From: Chitinophaga niabensis
Lineage (GTDB): Bacteria > Bacteroidota > Bacteroidia > Chitinophagales > Chitinophagaceae
DNA: 64,000 nt
Assembly: GCF_900129465.1 (NCBI RefSeq)
Contig: NZ_FSRA01000002.1
Span: forward strand, 1,736,001 to 1,800,000
Direction of reading: 5' to 3'
The notes beneath the pieces are model-generated. The model was not told the DNA's origin. It did no database searches and saw nothing but the letters and a program-made list of their open reading frames with translations. Below are positions 1 to 8,376 of this stretch, piece by piece. The position numbers were made by a program, and so were the translations under genes. Each line of letters starts with the position of its first letter. Position 1 is the stretch's first letter.

Positions 1-657
1 ACTTTGCAGCAGGAAGGGAACTCCACTGCAGAACCCGTTTGTGCCAATAAGATGTACGCAGATTCAAGGAATATATTTGAAAATAATCAGGTAGAATTTT
101 ATCTTGAGGAGGGATCTTTATATGATGAAATCTGTTTCCGGTATCTCGAAATTCCCAACGCCACAGCCTATTCCAGCACTTATCGCCTGCACACGGCACT
201 GGTGCCTGTTCATTATAGCTTTGGACTAAGGATCAAACCAAACCGCCCGGTTTCCGCAGCACTGCAAAATAAAATGATAATCGTGCGTAAAGGTTTGGGA
301 GAAAGCGTTTCAGCTACTACCTTTGAGGACGGATGGTATAAAGGAACGTTCCGCGATCTCGGAGATTTTTATCTTACCACAGATACGGAAGCACCAAGGA
401 TCGCAGCCCTCGGCGGTATCAAACAGGGTGCGAACCTTTCCAAAGCCGGCAGGATAGCGTTCTCCATGAACGATGCCAGCGGCATCAAATCTTACCGTGC
501 AGAATTAGATGGCAAGTGGATAATGTTTTCCCGCCGCAGCAATGTTTTATCGTATACCTTTGATGAACATTGCCAGCCCGGAAATCATACTTTGACCCTG
601 ACGGTAACGGATATCGCCAACAACGAATCGACTTACACATTGACCTTTAAACGATAA
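1..657 (+). CDS. M23-family metallopeptidase, C-terminal part (5' truncated)
   Basis: The reading frame is open from the first base of the window, so the start lies upstream and only about 218 C-terminal residues are visible. They contain beta-rich segments, including a stretch with 'DTEAPRI' and 'SGIKSYRAELDGKWI', which resemble the C-terminal Ig-like tail of the Bacteroidota cell-wall M23 (LytM-type) peptidases. The zinc-binding peptidase domain itself would lie outside the window, so enzymatic activity cannot be judged. The stop codon is six bases before the start of the peroxiredoxin gene, which suggests co-transcription. The assignment rests on memory of the family's C-terminal pattern and is fairly, not fully, secure. 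Confidence 0.65.
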   Translation, partial: TLQQEGNSTAEPVCANKMYADSRNIFENNQVEFYLEEGSLYDEICFRYLEIPNATAYSSTYRLHTALVPVHYSFGLRIKPNRPVSAALQNKMIIVRKGLGESVSATTFEDGWYKGTFRDLGDFYLTTDTEAPRIAALGGIKQGANLSKAGRIAFSMNDASGIKSYRAELDGKWIMFSRRSNVLSYTFDEHCQPGNHTLTLTVTDIANNESTYTLTFKR

Positions 658-663
658 TAAAAA

Positions 664-1938
664 ATGACACATCTTAAAGAAGGGGATATAGCACCTTCAT
701 TCACAGCCATTGATCAGCACGGTCAAAGCGTATCGCTTGCTGATTTTAAAGGAAAGAAAGTGATCCTGTACTTCTATCCGCACGATATGACCCCAGGCTG
801 CACTACCCAGGCCTGTAATCTGCGGGATCACCACAGCCGCCTACTCAGCAAAGGCTACGTAGTACTGGGCGTGAGCGAAGATGACGAAAAAAGCCACAAG
901 AAATTCGCAGACGAATACGATCTGCCTTTCTCATTATTAGTGGACGAAAGCCACGCCATCCTCAACGACTATGGCGTTTGGGGCGAAAAAGAATTCATGG
1001 GCCGCACCTTCGATGGCACCCACCGCACCACTTTCCTCATAGATGAAGAAGGAGTGATCGCACACATCATCCACAAACCAAACAATGGCGACCATGCCGC
1101 AGAAATAATCGAACTCTGGGAAGGCGATGGCGCTGAATTCAAAACAGAACCCGCTGAAGAAGCTACCGCTCCCGCAGAAGCTGCAGACCAGATCTCTCCC
1201 GTAGAAAAAGCTGTTCGCGCCTTTACGCCAAAACCACACCCGGTTCCAAAAGTAGAAGAGGAAGCAGCAGAACCTACTGCCGCCGCCGCTCCCGCTCCGA
1301 AGCCCAAAGCTAAACGTGTGGCTAAACCTAAAGCAAAACCAGCTGCTCCTGCTGCTAAAGTAGAAGAATCACCAGCCGCTGCCCCTAAAGCAAAAGCCAA
1401 ACCCGCAGCTAAGAAAGCTGCCGCTAAACCTGCTGCTAAAAAGGCCGCTGCTAAACCAGCCGCTAAAAAAGCTGCTGCAAAACCCGCAGCCAAAAAAGCC
1501 GCCGCTAAAACTGCTCCAAAAGCAAAAGCTAAACCAGCCGCTAAAAAAGCAGTCCCTAAAGCAAAAGCTAAAACAGCTCCAAAGAAAGCCGCTCCTAAAA
1601 AAGCAGTAGCGAAAAAGGCAGCACCAAAAGCAAAAGCTAAAGTAGCACCCAAGAAAGCAACTCCTAAAAAGGCAGCAGCTAAGAAAGCCGCACCTAAAAA
1701 AGCAGTAGCGAAAAAGATAGCACCAAAAGCAAAAGCTAAGGTAGCACCAAAGAAAGCCGCTCCAAAAAAGGCAGCAGCTAAAAAGGCCGCACCTAAAAAA
1801 GCAGTAGCAAAGAAAGCAGCCCCTAAAGCAAAAGCTAAGGTAGCAGCCAAGAAAGCCGCTCCTAAAAAAGCCGTTCCAAAAGCAAAAGCCAAAGCAGCTC
1901 CAAAGAAAGCCGCCGCTAAAAAAGGGAAAAAGAAATAA
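664..1938 (+). CDS. bcp: Bcp-type peroxiredoxin with a long histone H1-like Lys/Ala/Pro tail
   Basis: Residues 1 to about 153 form a complete thioredoxin-dependent peroxiredoxin of the Bcp/PrxQ class, which reduces hydroperoxides. The peroxidatic cysteine is Cys46 in 'TPGCTTQAC', with the resolving cysteine five residues later (Cys51), as in Bcp. Family members normally end near residue 150. Here about 270 more residues follow: a linker with acidic patches (about 155-220), then a strongly basic region built from repeats such as 'KPAAKKAAA' and 'PKKAAPKKA', like histone H1 C-termini or bacterial H1-like proteins. No signal peptide is seen, so the product is probably cytoplasmic. A role for the tail in DNA or RNA binding is inference. 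The underlying DNA is repetitive and could vary in length between strains. A terminator follows directly. Confidence 0.9.
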   Translation: MTHLKEGDIAPSFTAIDQHGQSVSLADFKGKKVILYFYPHDMTPGCTTQACNLRDHHSRLLSKGYVVLGVSEDDEKSHKKFADEYDLPFSLLVDESHAILNDYGVWGEKEFMGRTFDGTHRTTFLIDEEGVIAHIIHKPNNGDHAAEIIELWEGDGAEFKTEPAEEATAPAEAADQISPVEKAVRAFTPKPHPVPKVEEEAAEPTAAAAPAPKPKAKRVAKPKAKPAAPAAKVEESPAAAPKAKAKPAAKKAAAKPAAKKAAAKPAAKKAAAKPAAKKAAAKTAPKAKAKPAAKKAVPKAKAKTAPKKAAPKKAVAKKAAPKAKAKVAPKKATPKKAAAKKAAPKKAVAKKIAPKAKAKVAPKKAAPKKAAAKKAAPKKAVAKKAAPKAKAKVAAKKAAPKKAVPKAKAKAAPKKAAAKKGKKK

Positions 1939-1960
1939 TCCTGACCCTTCTTAATATTAA

Positions 1961-1992
1961 AAGGCCGTATCACCCCTGATGCGGCCTTTTTT
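1961..1992 (+). terminator. Rho-independent terminator after the bcp fusion gene
   Basis: The stem is AAGGCCGTATC / GATGCGGCCTT with one G-T wobble, a short CACCCCT-type loop and a following run of T. It starts 22 bases after the stop codon of the peroxiredoxin gene. Confidence 0.85.
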
Positions 1993-2040
1993 ACGCCCAT
2001 TAAGGCACAAATCAACAAATGGGATATGACTAAATCATAA

Positions 2041-2220
2041 CTACCGCTTAAGCGGCTTAAGGCACAAAACATCATTTTCATATCTCTCTGCAGCAATAGC
2101 CATTGCGAATAACTGCTCCAACTCTTCCGGAGTCAGGCCCTCTTTAGTCATCAGCTTAGTGATAGCAGCCCTTATTTCATCATAATCAACCGGAGAACTA
2201 ATCTCATATTCCATATACAT
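2041..2220 (-). CDS. Small hypothetical protein, 59 aa
   Basis: A minus-strand frame of 59 codons reads from an ATG at 2220 (a second ATG lies at 2214) to a TAG at 2041. The predicted protein begins 'MYMEYEISSPVDYDEI' and has an amphipathic, helix-like middle with 'LTPEELEQLFAMAIAAERY'. Composition looks protein-like rather than random, and it fills an otherwise empty gap between a terminator and the divergent gene at 2400. There is no recognised domain and no clear promoter. It could be a small regulatory or phage-related protein, or not a gene. Confidence 0.4.
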   Translation of the reverse strand: MYMEYEISSPVDYDEIRAAITKLMTKEGLTPEELEQLFAMAIAAERYENDVLCLKPLKR

Positions 2221-2399
2221 GCTTTTAGTTAACCCACTGCTAATTAATGACTTTAATAGCCATTACCCCGTTAAACCCTTGTTATCTCCAACAGGGAAAA
2301 TACCCGGCTCTTTCCTATAGATATCTCATATCTAAGATTCGCTTGACATAGGCTTAAGATAGGTATTGTTATATACCATGTTTGTCTTATCTTAGCAAT

Positions 2400-2882
2400 A
2401 TGGCAGTATCTGAACATAACGTCATCACCAAAGGAGCCTCTGGCACCTTCGGCAAACAGATCGTCTTCCGCCAGCGGAACGGCAAAACCGTGATGTGCAA
2501 GCCCCCCTGCAAGTACCCTCCCAAAACCGCCACCCAGGTAGCGAACCAGGAGCGCTTCAAAAGGGCCAACGATTTCGCTAAAGCTGCCATCAAAGACCCC
2601 GAAAAGAAAGCCTACTACCAATCCATTGCCAAACCCCACCAAACAGCCTTCAACGCCGCTTTCCAGGACGCTTACAACAAACCCGAAGTAACCGTCACCA
2701 TAAAAGATCAAACCGTGATCGTTAAAACAAAAGGTAAACACCGCGTAGAAAAAGTAACCATAGGAACTGCGAAAGCAATACAAAAGAACACCCACTGGGA
2801 ATCACCCCTGAAAGAAAAGACCTTCACCGTACAGGTACATGACGTCGCCGGTAACATCTGCACCATCGTCATGAAAACATGA
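2400..2882 (+). CDS. Hypothetical protein, 160 aa, unknown family
   Basis: The second methionine at 2400 ('MAVSEHNVITKGASG') is preferred because it begins the coherent part of the protein. The first 90 residues are rich in Lys, Gln and Asn, with 'FGKQIVFRQRNGKTV' and a helical segment 'QERFKRANDFAKAAI'. The last 60 are beta-like ('VTVTIKDQTVIVKTKGKHRV'). There is no signal peptide and no membrane segment. A TTGACA hexamer at 2343-2348 could be part of a promoter, although it is not the usual Bacteroidota type. I do not recognise the family. GC content is higher than in the flanking intergenic DNA, as expected of a real gene. It is isolated between the small ORF and a large inverted repeat, so the context gives no function. 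Confidence 0.7.
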   Translation: MAVSEHNVITKGASGTFGKQIVFRQRNGKTVMCKPPCKYPPKTATQVANQERFKRANDFAKAAIKDPEKKAYYQSIAKPHQTAFNAAFQDAYNKPEVTVTIKDQTVIVKTKGKHRVEKVTIGTAKAIQKNTHWESPLKEKTFTVQVHDVAGNICTIVMKT

Positions 2883-3000
2883 ATGAGTGAGATCTTATTA
2901 TAGCCAGCCTTAGCCTACCACGCAGCCCCCACGTTGCATGTGGTTATATTATTAATATAAAAGAAAGGACAAGCACCCTACCTAAAAAACCACCAGCGGA

Positions 3001-3095
3001 AATAAGCGTAAAAAAAATTCGACCGAAAACTGTTCCCTCCTGCCTCTTATAACCGCTGGGCTAGTTTTTTCGGTCGAATTTTTTTTACGCTTATT
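3001..3095. repeat. Large perfect inverted repeat (29-bp arms)
   Basis: Arm 1 (3001-3029) and arm 2 (3067-3095) are exact reverse complements over 29 bases. Each contains an eight-base A or T run and the core TTCGACCGAAAA / TTTTCGGTCGAA. A 37-base spacer separates them. A second 7-bp inverted pair, CCAGCGG at 2993-2999 and CCGCTGG at 3053-3059, is interleaved with the first, which is the geometry of a pseudoknot. The region lies between the unknown gene ending at 2882 and the gldJ terminator. It may be a strong transcription stop for the + strand gene, a structured RNA, or a small non-coding mobile repeat. The rest of the gap 2883-3182 shows no gene. Confidence 0.8.
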
Positions 3096-3130
3096 GGGAG
3101 CGGCGGGAGCAAAAGGAATAAAAAGGAATA

Positions 3131-3159
3131 AAAAAAGGCCGCCTCGCAATGAGACGGCC
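3131..3159 (-). terminator. Terminator of gldJ
   Basis: Read on the minus strand, the stem is GGCCGTCTC / GAGGCGGCC with one G-T pair, loop ATTGC, followed by TTTTTT. It begins 24 bases after the gldJ stop codon. Confidence 0.85.
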
Positions 3160-3182
3160 AGTAAAAGTATTTATGGAGAGAA

Positions 3183-4727
3183 TTATCTCTTTTGACGCTG
3201 CTTCTTGAAAGTATTACCAGTTTTAAACTTATTACCCTCAGGTGAACCCACACGGTCCATAGCACAACGGAAACCAACGGTATTAGTCGCCATATCCTCC
3301 TGCATGAAACGACGTGAACCGGGAGACAACCAATAAGCCCTGTCATTCCAGCTGCCACCCTTGATCACACGGGATTTATCGTTTACGAGAGAAGTAACGC
3401 CATAACCATACTCAACAAGAGAGAGAGAGTCACCATCAAGATAGTTGATCACATCCCCTTTCTGATAGTTCAAACGGCTGGCACTTTCTTCATCGGTCAC
3501 ATCACGCATCTTCAGCATACCCAGGCTATCCTTCTCAAACTCCTTTTCACCATTTTGATAAACAGTCTGGAATTTGTTACCACGGAAGTAGTTGAAGTCA
3601 TCACCATCAATGGTGGTCAATGGCCTGTAAACGTCATTCACCCACTCACTCACGTTACCGGACATATTGTAGATCCCGAAAGTATTAGGGAAGTAAGAAA
3701 GAACCGGAGCAGGAATGGAAGCCTTATCGTTCAGCCCCCCAGCCATACCCATGTTATCACCGGAACCGCGTTTGAAGTTCGCCAGGAACTGACCCTGCCA
3801 GTTACCGCGGCGGATATCCCTCAAACCACTGTTGTTAGTACCCCAGGAATAGATCTGTTTGTTCATGATCAGCTCTTCCCCACGTTTTCCTTCTTTCTTA
3901 GAAGGATTCGGGTTCTGGCCGATATATCCAAGTGCTGCATATTCCCACTCAGCTTCTGTTGGGAGCCGGTAGTTAGGCAACATGATACCATCTTCGAATT
4001 GAGCACCACGTGGAGAACCATCCGGATTGGCAAATTGCTTCTTCGCCGATTTGGACATTTTACCAGGAGTCCCTTCGTACAGACCAGCCATGTAAGCTTT
4101 ACTGTCGAATGTATTATCATCAGCCTGGTTCATGATATCAGCTTTGGAGAGGAGACCTGCATCCATCAGCAGCTTTTCATTCACACGGTTGGAGCGCCAT
4201 TTGGCATAGTCGGTAGCTTGTTTCCAGCTAACACCTACAACCGGGTAGTTATTATAAGCAGGGTGGCGGAAATAGTACTCCACCAGCGGCTCATTATAGG
4301 CCAACTCGCTACGCCATACCAGGGTATCCGGCAAAGCATTGCGGTAAACGTCCGGGAAAGATTCGTAGTACATGCGGTTTAACCAGTACAGGTACTCACG
4401 ATAGTTGATGTTGGAAACTTCATTCTCGTCGATATAGAAGGAAGAAACCGTGATACGGCGGGGAATGTTGTTCCAGTCACCCATTACGTCCTGTTCAGTG
4501 GCACCCATGGCGAATGTACCGCCCTGAACAAACACTAAACCAGGCCCGGTGAACTGGTCCTTTGCTTTAGCAACGGAAAAACCACCCATTTTTGGGTCGT
4601 TATAAGCCCAGCCGGTGGCGGAAGATGATTCTTTTTTCTTTCCAAAAAGACCACCATTCTTACAGGCCGACATCGACATTAGTACGCCGGTGCCGAGGAT
4701 CAAGGATAAGGAGGTTAATCTGCGCAT
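3183..4727 (-). CDS. gldJ: Gliding motility / type IX secretion lipoprotein GldJ
   Basis: The 514-residue protein starts with a lipoprotein signal ('GTGVLMSMSAC', lipobox Cys at about residue 21) and carries a formylglycine-generating-enzyme (sulfatase-modifying factor) fold. Typical strings are 'VQGGTFAMGATEQD', 'RLPTEAEWEYAA', 'GNVSEWVNDVY', 'VIKGGSWNDRAYWLSPGSRR' and 'VGFRCAMD'. GldJ and GldK/PorK share this fold and act as outer-membrane lipoproteins of the secretion and motility apparatus rather than as enzymes. GldJ is preferred because gldJ lies next to porU and porV in Flavobacterium, as here, whereas gldK lies with gldLMN. It is divergent from porU, with a 204-bp shared promoter region. 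Its length is close to that of known GldJ proteins. Confidence 0.88.
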   Translation of the reverse strand: MRRLTSLSLILGTGVLMSMSACKNGGLFGKKKESSSATGWAYNDPKMGGFSVAKAKDQFTGPGLVFVQGGTFAMGATEQDVMGDWNNIPRRITVSSFYIDENEVSNINYREYLYWLNRMYYESFPDVYRNALPDTLVWRSELAYNEPLVEYYFRHPAYNNYPVVGVSWKQATDYAKWRSNRVNEKLLMDAGLLSKADIMNQADDNTFDSKAYMAGLYEGTPGKMSKSAKKQFANPDGSPRGAQFEDGIMLPNYRLPTEAEWEYAALGYIGQNPNPSKKEGKRGEELIMNKQIYSWGTNNSGLRDIRRGNWQGQFLANFKRGSGDNMGMAGGLNDKASIPAPVLSYFPNTFGIYNMSGNVSEWVNDVYRPLTTIDGDDFNYFRGNKFQTVYQNGEKEFEKDSLGMLKMRDVTDEESASRLNYQKGDVINYLDGDSLSLVEYGYGVTSLVNDKSRVIKGGSWNDRAYWLSPGSRRFMQEDMATNTVGFRCAMDRVGSPEGNKFKTGNTFKKQRQKR

Positions 4728-4777
4728 GCGAAAACAGCTTTTATCAATTCAATTTAGGTGTTCAAATATAGTAAACG

Positions 4778-4807
4778 CAAATGTAATCTTTTTTATTTTA
4801 TGGCAAA
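4778..4807 (-). promoter_or_regulatory. Promoter of gldJ
   Basis: On the minus strand, a -33 TTTG (4807-4804) is followed after 18 bases by TACATTTG (4785-4778), a full match to the Bacteroidota -33/-7 consensus. A second -7-like TATATTTG lies at 4770-4763, nearer the gene. The gldJ ATG is at 4727. Confidence 0.6.
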
Positions 4808-4867
4808 AAAAATTAATCTATAACATTGTGCGTTTAATAGCTATCCGGGAAACCTCGCCCTAATCTG

Positions 4868-4903
4868 TTGGTTGTGAAATATCCCGGGATAATATTAGGT
4901 TTG
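4868..4903 (+). promoter_or_regulatory. Promoter of porU
   Basis: TTG at 4872-4874 (another at 4868-4870) is followed after 21 bases by TAGGTTTG at 4896-4903, matching the Bacteroidota TTG / TAnnTTTG pattern. The porU ATG is 28 bases further on. Confidence 0.6.
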
Positions 4904-4931
4904 TGATAAATATAAAACCCTGCCATATTTT

Positions 4932-7900
4932 ATGTTTTGCCGCCGCTCCGTTCTTTGTGCTTTTATTTGCCTGCTTTGCTGGCAGGGCAAGGTTTTCAGC
5001 CAAAGGACCTATGCTTCCCGTTCCGTTCTGGCAGATGGCAACTGGTACAAATTGTCTGTAAAAGAGCCCGGCGTCTATAAAATAGACATCCCCTTACTCA
5101 ATACCATGGGCATTTCCACCACTAATCTCGCTTCCTCCCAGATCCGGTTGTTTGGCAACGGTGGCCGGATGCTTCCGGAAGATAATGCCCTACCCCGGCC
5201 GGACGATCTCCTCCAAAATGCGCTTTCCGTAATAGATGGGGGTGACGGTTTATTAAACGGTAGCGACTACGTTTTATTTTACGCGCCCGGCCCGCATTCC
5301 TGGCAAAATAACCAGCATATGCAGAACCTTTATGCAGATTCTGCTTGTTATTTCCTGAACATCGCGCCTGGCGGGCTTCGCATTACTACAGATAATGCCA
5401 GCCCGGTTCCCAATATGCAAATTAATTCTTTTGATTTCCGGGCTTTTTATGAAAAAGACCTGGTAAATCTGCTCTCCAGCGGAAAGATCTGGCTGGGAGA
5501 AGAGTTTAACAACGTTACACCGGAACGGAATTTCACTATTCCGTTGCCTGCCGGTGGTTTAACGGATATCAATGTACATTTTCGCGGCACAGCCAGAACT
5601 ACCAGCGGTTCCCGCTTTGAAGTATCTATGAATGGCGCGCAGCTGGGCAGTCTTTCTGCTACCCCGGTTTCAGGGAACATCTTCGACACATATGCAACTG
5701 TTGCCGATGGTACTTTCAACGCCAGCGGCCCTGCTAATTTTAATATAAAGTACATTGGCAATGCGAGCGCAAAAGGCTGGCTGGATTATATCGAGATCTT
5801 TGGAAGAGCTGCGCTCAGCTTACCAACCGAAGGTACCCTTCATTTCCGCGATTCCCGCAGCCTGGGAAGGATAGGAGCGTTCTCTGTTAACGGAGCAAAT
5901 GCACAAACGCAGGTATGGGATATCACAGATCCCATCAAACCCATTTCCATCGCCACCACTTTGAATGGCACCACTTTACGTTTTACAAGGGATGCCACCA
6001 CACTGAAAGAATACATCGCATTTTCAACTACGTCAAAACCCGCTTACATTGGCCCTGTGCCGAATCAAAACCTCCACGGCGGCGGTCCCGCAGAAATGCT
6101 GATCATTACCGCCGGCAGTTTGCGGTCAGAAGCGGAACGTTTGGCTGCCTATCATCAGGCCAGGGTAGTGAATGTGGAAGAGATCTATAACGAATTCAGT
6201 TCGGGTATCGCAGACCCTACTGCCATCAGGGATTTTGTGAAGATGCAGTACGACCGTTACGGCATTAAATACCTGCTGCTTTTTGGCCGTGCTTCCTTTG
6301 ATTACAAGGACCGCATTCCCAATAATACCAATATCGTACCTACTTGGCAAAGCCTGGTTTCCTTTCATGGCATCAATTCCTACATGTCAGACGATTACTT
6401 CGGTTTCCTGGACAATACAGACGATATTGCCGGAAATCCCTTGCTGGACGTAGCGATCGGGCGATTACCCGTAAGGAATATCACCGAGGCCACCCATGTA
6501 GTGGATAAGATACTAAGCTATCATTCCCCCAAAGGTTTCGGGGCATGGCGCAATGAAATGACCTTTGTGGCAGATGATGAAGATGATAACCTCCACCTGG
6601 AAGACGCAGAAAAAGTAAGTAATATCATTGCGCAGGAGCAGCCACAATACAACATCAGCAAGATCTACCTGGATGCTTTCCCGCAGGTTGCCGATGCAGG
6701 TGGAAGCCGCTACCCTGCTGCAAACGAAGCCATCAATAATAAGATGTTCAACGGCACGCTTGTTTGGAATTACACCGGCCATGGAAGTTTTTCCCGCCTT
6801 GCGGAAGAAGCCGTTCTTGAAGAATCTTCTCCCAATAACTGGAACAACGCCAACCGTCTCCCTTTGATGGTTACCGCCACCTGCGATTTCGCCCCCTTCG
6901 ACAATCCCAATTTCAATTCATTGGGAGAGCAATTATTAAACAGGAAAGAAGGAGGTGCCATTGCCCTGATGACCACTACCCGCGCAGTGTTTGCCTTCTC
7001 CAACCTGGTGATGAACTCCAATTATTTCCGCCTTGCATTTCAACCAGGCGCAGGTAATAAAATGCCCACACTGGGAGAAGGAGCTATGTTCGCCAAAAAT
7101 GAAACCTACGCCAACTTCGGCGATATCATTAATAACAGGAAGTTCCAGTTGCTCGGTGATCCTGCACTCAGCCTTGCTTTCCCCAAATGGAAAGTATACA
7201 CGGATTCCATTAACGCACAACCCGTTAGCAGTACGGATACCCTCAAAGCACTGGGAAAATATACCTTCAAAGGAAGCGTAAGAGATGGCGCAGGCCTTAT
7301 CAGAACAGGATATAACGGTACTATTGTGATCACCGTTCTTGATAAACCCGCCGGCAGAAGTACCAGGGGCAACGATCCCACCAGCCGTGCTGTAGTATAT
7401 GAGCAGCAGGACCGGATCCTTTATAAAGGGGCCCAGCGCGTCAGCAATGGCAGGTTCAGCTTTACTTTTGTTGTACCAAAAGATATTGCACAAACAGGTG
7501 GTGACGGAAAGATCAGTTATTATACCTCCAATGAAACAGAAGATGGTAGCGGCTTTTATAGCGGCATCGCTGTAAATGGTACCGCTATGGGAATACCCGC
7601 AGATAATAAAGGCCCGGTGATCAAAGCCTGGATGGACAGCGAAGCATTCAAAGACGGAGGCATTACCAGCGAAAACCCGCTGTTACTATTGCATTTACAG
7701 GATGAAAACGGTATCAATGCCACAGGGAACGGCATTGGCCACGATATTATCGCTATTTTAGACGACAGCACCCGTTATTACGTGATGAACGACTTCTACG
7801 AAGCCATCCCGGGAGATTTCAGGGAAGGAAAAGTACGTTTCCCACTGGCAGGCCTGCCTCCCGGAAAACATACCCTCACCATCCGCGCCTGGGATACATA

Positions 7901-8258
7901 TAATAATTCTTCGACCATTAACATCCATTTTACGGTTGTGCCCAAAGCCACGCTGGCAGTAGAAAATGTAAGTAATTACCCGAATCCTTTCCGCCAGCAG
8001 ACCCGGTTTGTGTTTTCTCATAATCAACAAGAGGCTGATCTTGATGTGGTTATCCGTATATTTGCTGCCACCGGTCAAATCGTACGCACTATCAGGAGCA
8101 CAATAAATGGACAAACGGCCCGTTATGATGGCGTTCCATGGAATGGAACTGCAGATTCGGGAGTAAAAGTAACCCCTGGCATCTACTTTTATCAAATCGC
8201 AGTGAAGAACAGATCGGGTAACGAAAAAGTGTTTGGTGGAAAGCTAATAATATTATAA
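4932..8258 (+). CDS. porU: Type IX secretion system sortase PorU
   Basis: This 1108-residue secreted protein has a signal peptide ('FICLLCWQGKVFSQ') and a gingipain-type C25 cysteine peptidase domain. The catalytic His lies in 'WNYTGHGSFSR' and the Cys in 'MVTATCDFAPFDNP', about 35 residues later. The N-terminal 350 residues are beta-rich. The C-terminus ends in a sorting-domain-like Ig fold with 'NYPNPFRQQTRFVFSH' and 'GIYFYQIAVKN'. PorU removes the C-terminal signal of T9SS cargo at the cell surface and attaches the cargo to a lipopolysaccharide anchor, working with PorV. Length and order (gldJ divergent, porV downstream) match the family. Several opposite-strand frames inside it are shadows. 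Confidence 0.92.
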   Translation: MFCRRSVLCAFICLLCWQGKVFSQRTYASRSVLADGNWYKLSVKEPGVYKIDIPLLNTMGISTTNLASSQIRLFGNGGRMLPEDNALPRPDDLLQNALSVIDGGDGLLNGSDYVLFYAPGPHSWQNNQHMQNLYADSACYFLNIAPGGLRITTDNASPVPNMQINSFDFRAFYEKDLVNLLSSGKIWLGEEFNNVTPERNFTIPLPAGGLTDINVHFRGTARTTSGSRFEVSMNGAQLGSLSATPVSGNIFDTYATVADGTFNASGPANFNIKYIGNASAKGWLDYIEIFGRAALSLPTEGTLHFRDSRSLGRIGAFSVNGANAQTQVWDITDPIKPISIATTLNGTTLRFTRDATTLKEYIAFSTTSKPAYIGPVPNQNLHGGGPAEMLIITAGSLRSEAERLAAYHQARVVNVEEIYNEFSSGIADPTAIRDFVKMQYDRYGIKYLLLFGRASFDYKDRIPNNTNIVPTWQSLVSFHGINSYMSDDYFGFLDNTDDIAGNPLLDVAIGRLPVRNITEATHVVDKILSYHSPKGFGAWRNEMTFVADDEDDNLHLEDAEKVSNIIAQEQPQYNISKIYLDAFPQVADAGGSRYPAANEAINNKMFNGTLVWNYTGHGSFSRLAEEAVLEESSPNNWNNANRLPLMVTATCDFAPFDNPNFNSLGEQLLNRKEGGAIALMTTTRAVFAFSNLVMNSNYFRLAFQPGAGNKMPTLGEGAMFAKNETYANFGDIINNRKFQLLGDPALSLAFPKWKVYTDSINAQPVSSTDTLKALGKYTFKGSVRDGAGLIRTGYNGTIVITVLDKPAGRSTRGNDPTSRAVVYEQQDRILYKGAQRVSNGRFSFTFVVPKDIAQTGGDGKISYYTSNETEDGSGFYSGIAVNGTAMGIPADNKGPVIKAWMDSEAFKDGGITSENPLLLLHLQDENGINATGNGIGHDIIAILDDSTRYYVMNDFYEAIPGDFREGKVRFPLAGLPPGKHTLTIRAWDTYNNSSTINIHFTVVPKATLAVENVSNYPNPFRQQTRFVFSHNQQEADLDVVIRIFAATGQIVRTIRSTINGQTARYDGVPWNGTADSGVKVTPGIYFYQIAVKNRSGNEKVFGGKLIIL

Positions 8259-8278
8259 TTTACACATTATTAAAACAG

Positions 8279-8286
8279 TATATTTG
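8279..8286 (+). promoter_or_regulatory. -7 element upstream of porV
   Basis: TATATTTG matches TAnnTTTG and lies 90 bases before the porV ATG. No good -33 TTG is seen at the usual distance, so this is only a candidate start site. The 118-bp AT-rich gap otherwise shows nothing. Confidence 0.35.
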
Positions 8287-8376
8287 ATGTGTAGATATAA
8301 TGTGTTGCCGTCCCTTTACTTGAATATTATAAATTAGACATTATTTTTACATTTAGCTAACTAAACTAAGTATTGC

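Noticed and set aside
1380..1935. Tandem repeats that might suggest a CRISPR array
   Set aside because: The repeats are in-frame coding repeats with no unique spacers. The same holds for the 60-bp repeats at 35441-35740.
969..2096. A 375-codon minus-strand open frame opposite the peroxiredoxin tail
   Set aside because: It is a mirror of the Lys/Ala-rich repeat (giving Phe/Ala/Leu repeats). The plus-strand frame has the real peroxiredoxin motifs.
3555..4382. A 275-codon plus-strand frame inside gldJ
   Set aside because: It is opposite a clearly conserved gldJ and has no recognisable motif.
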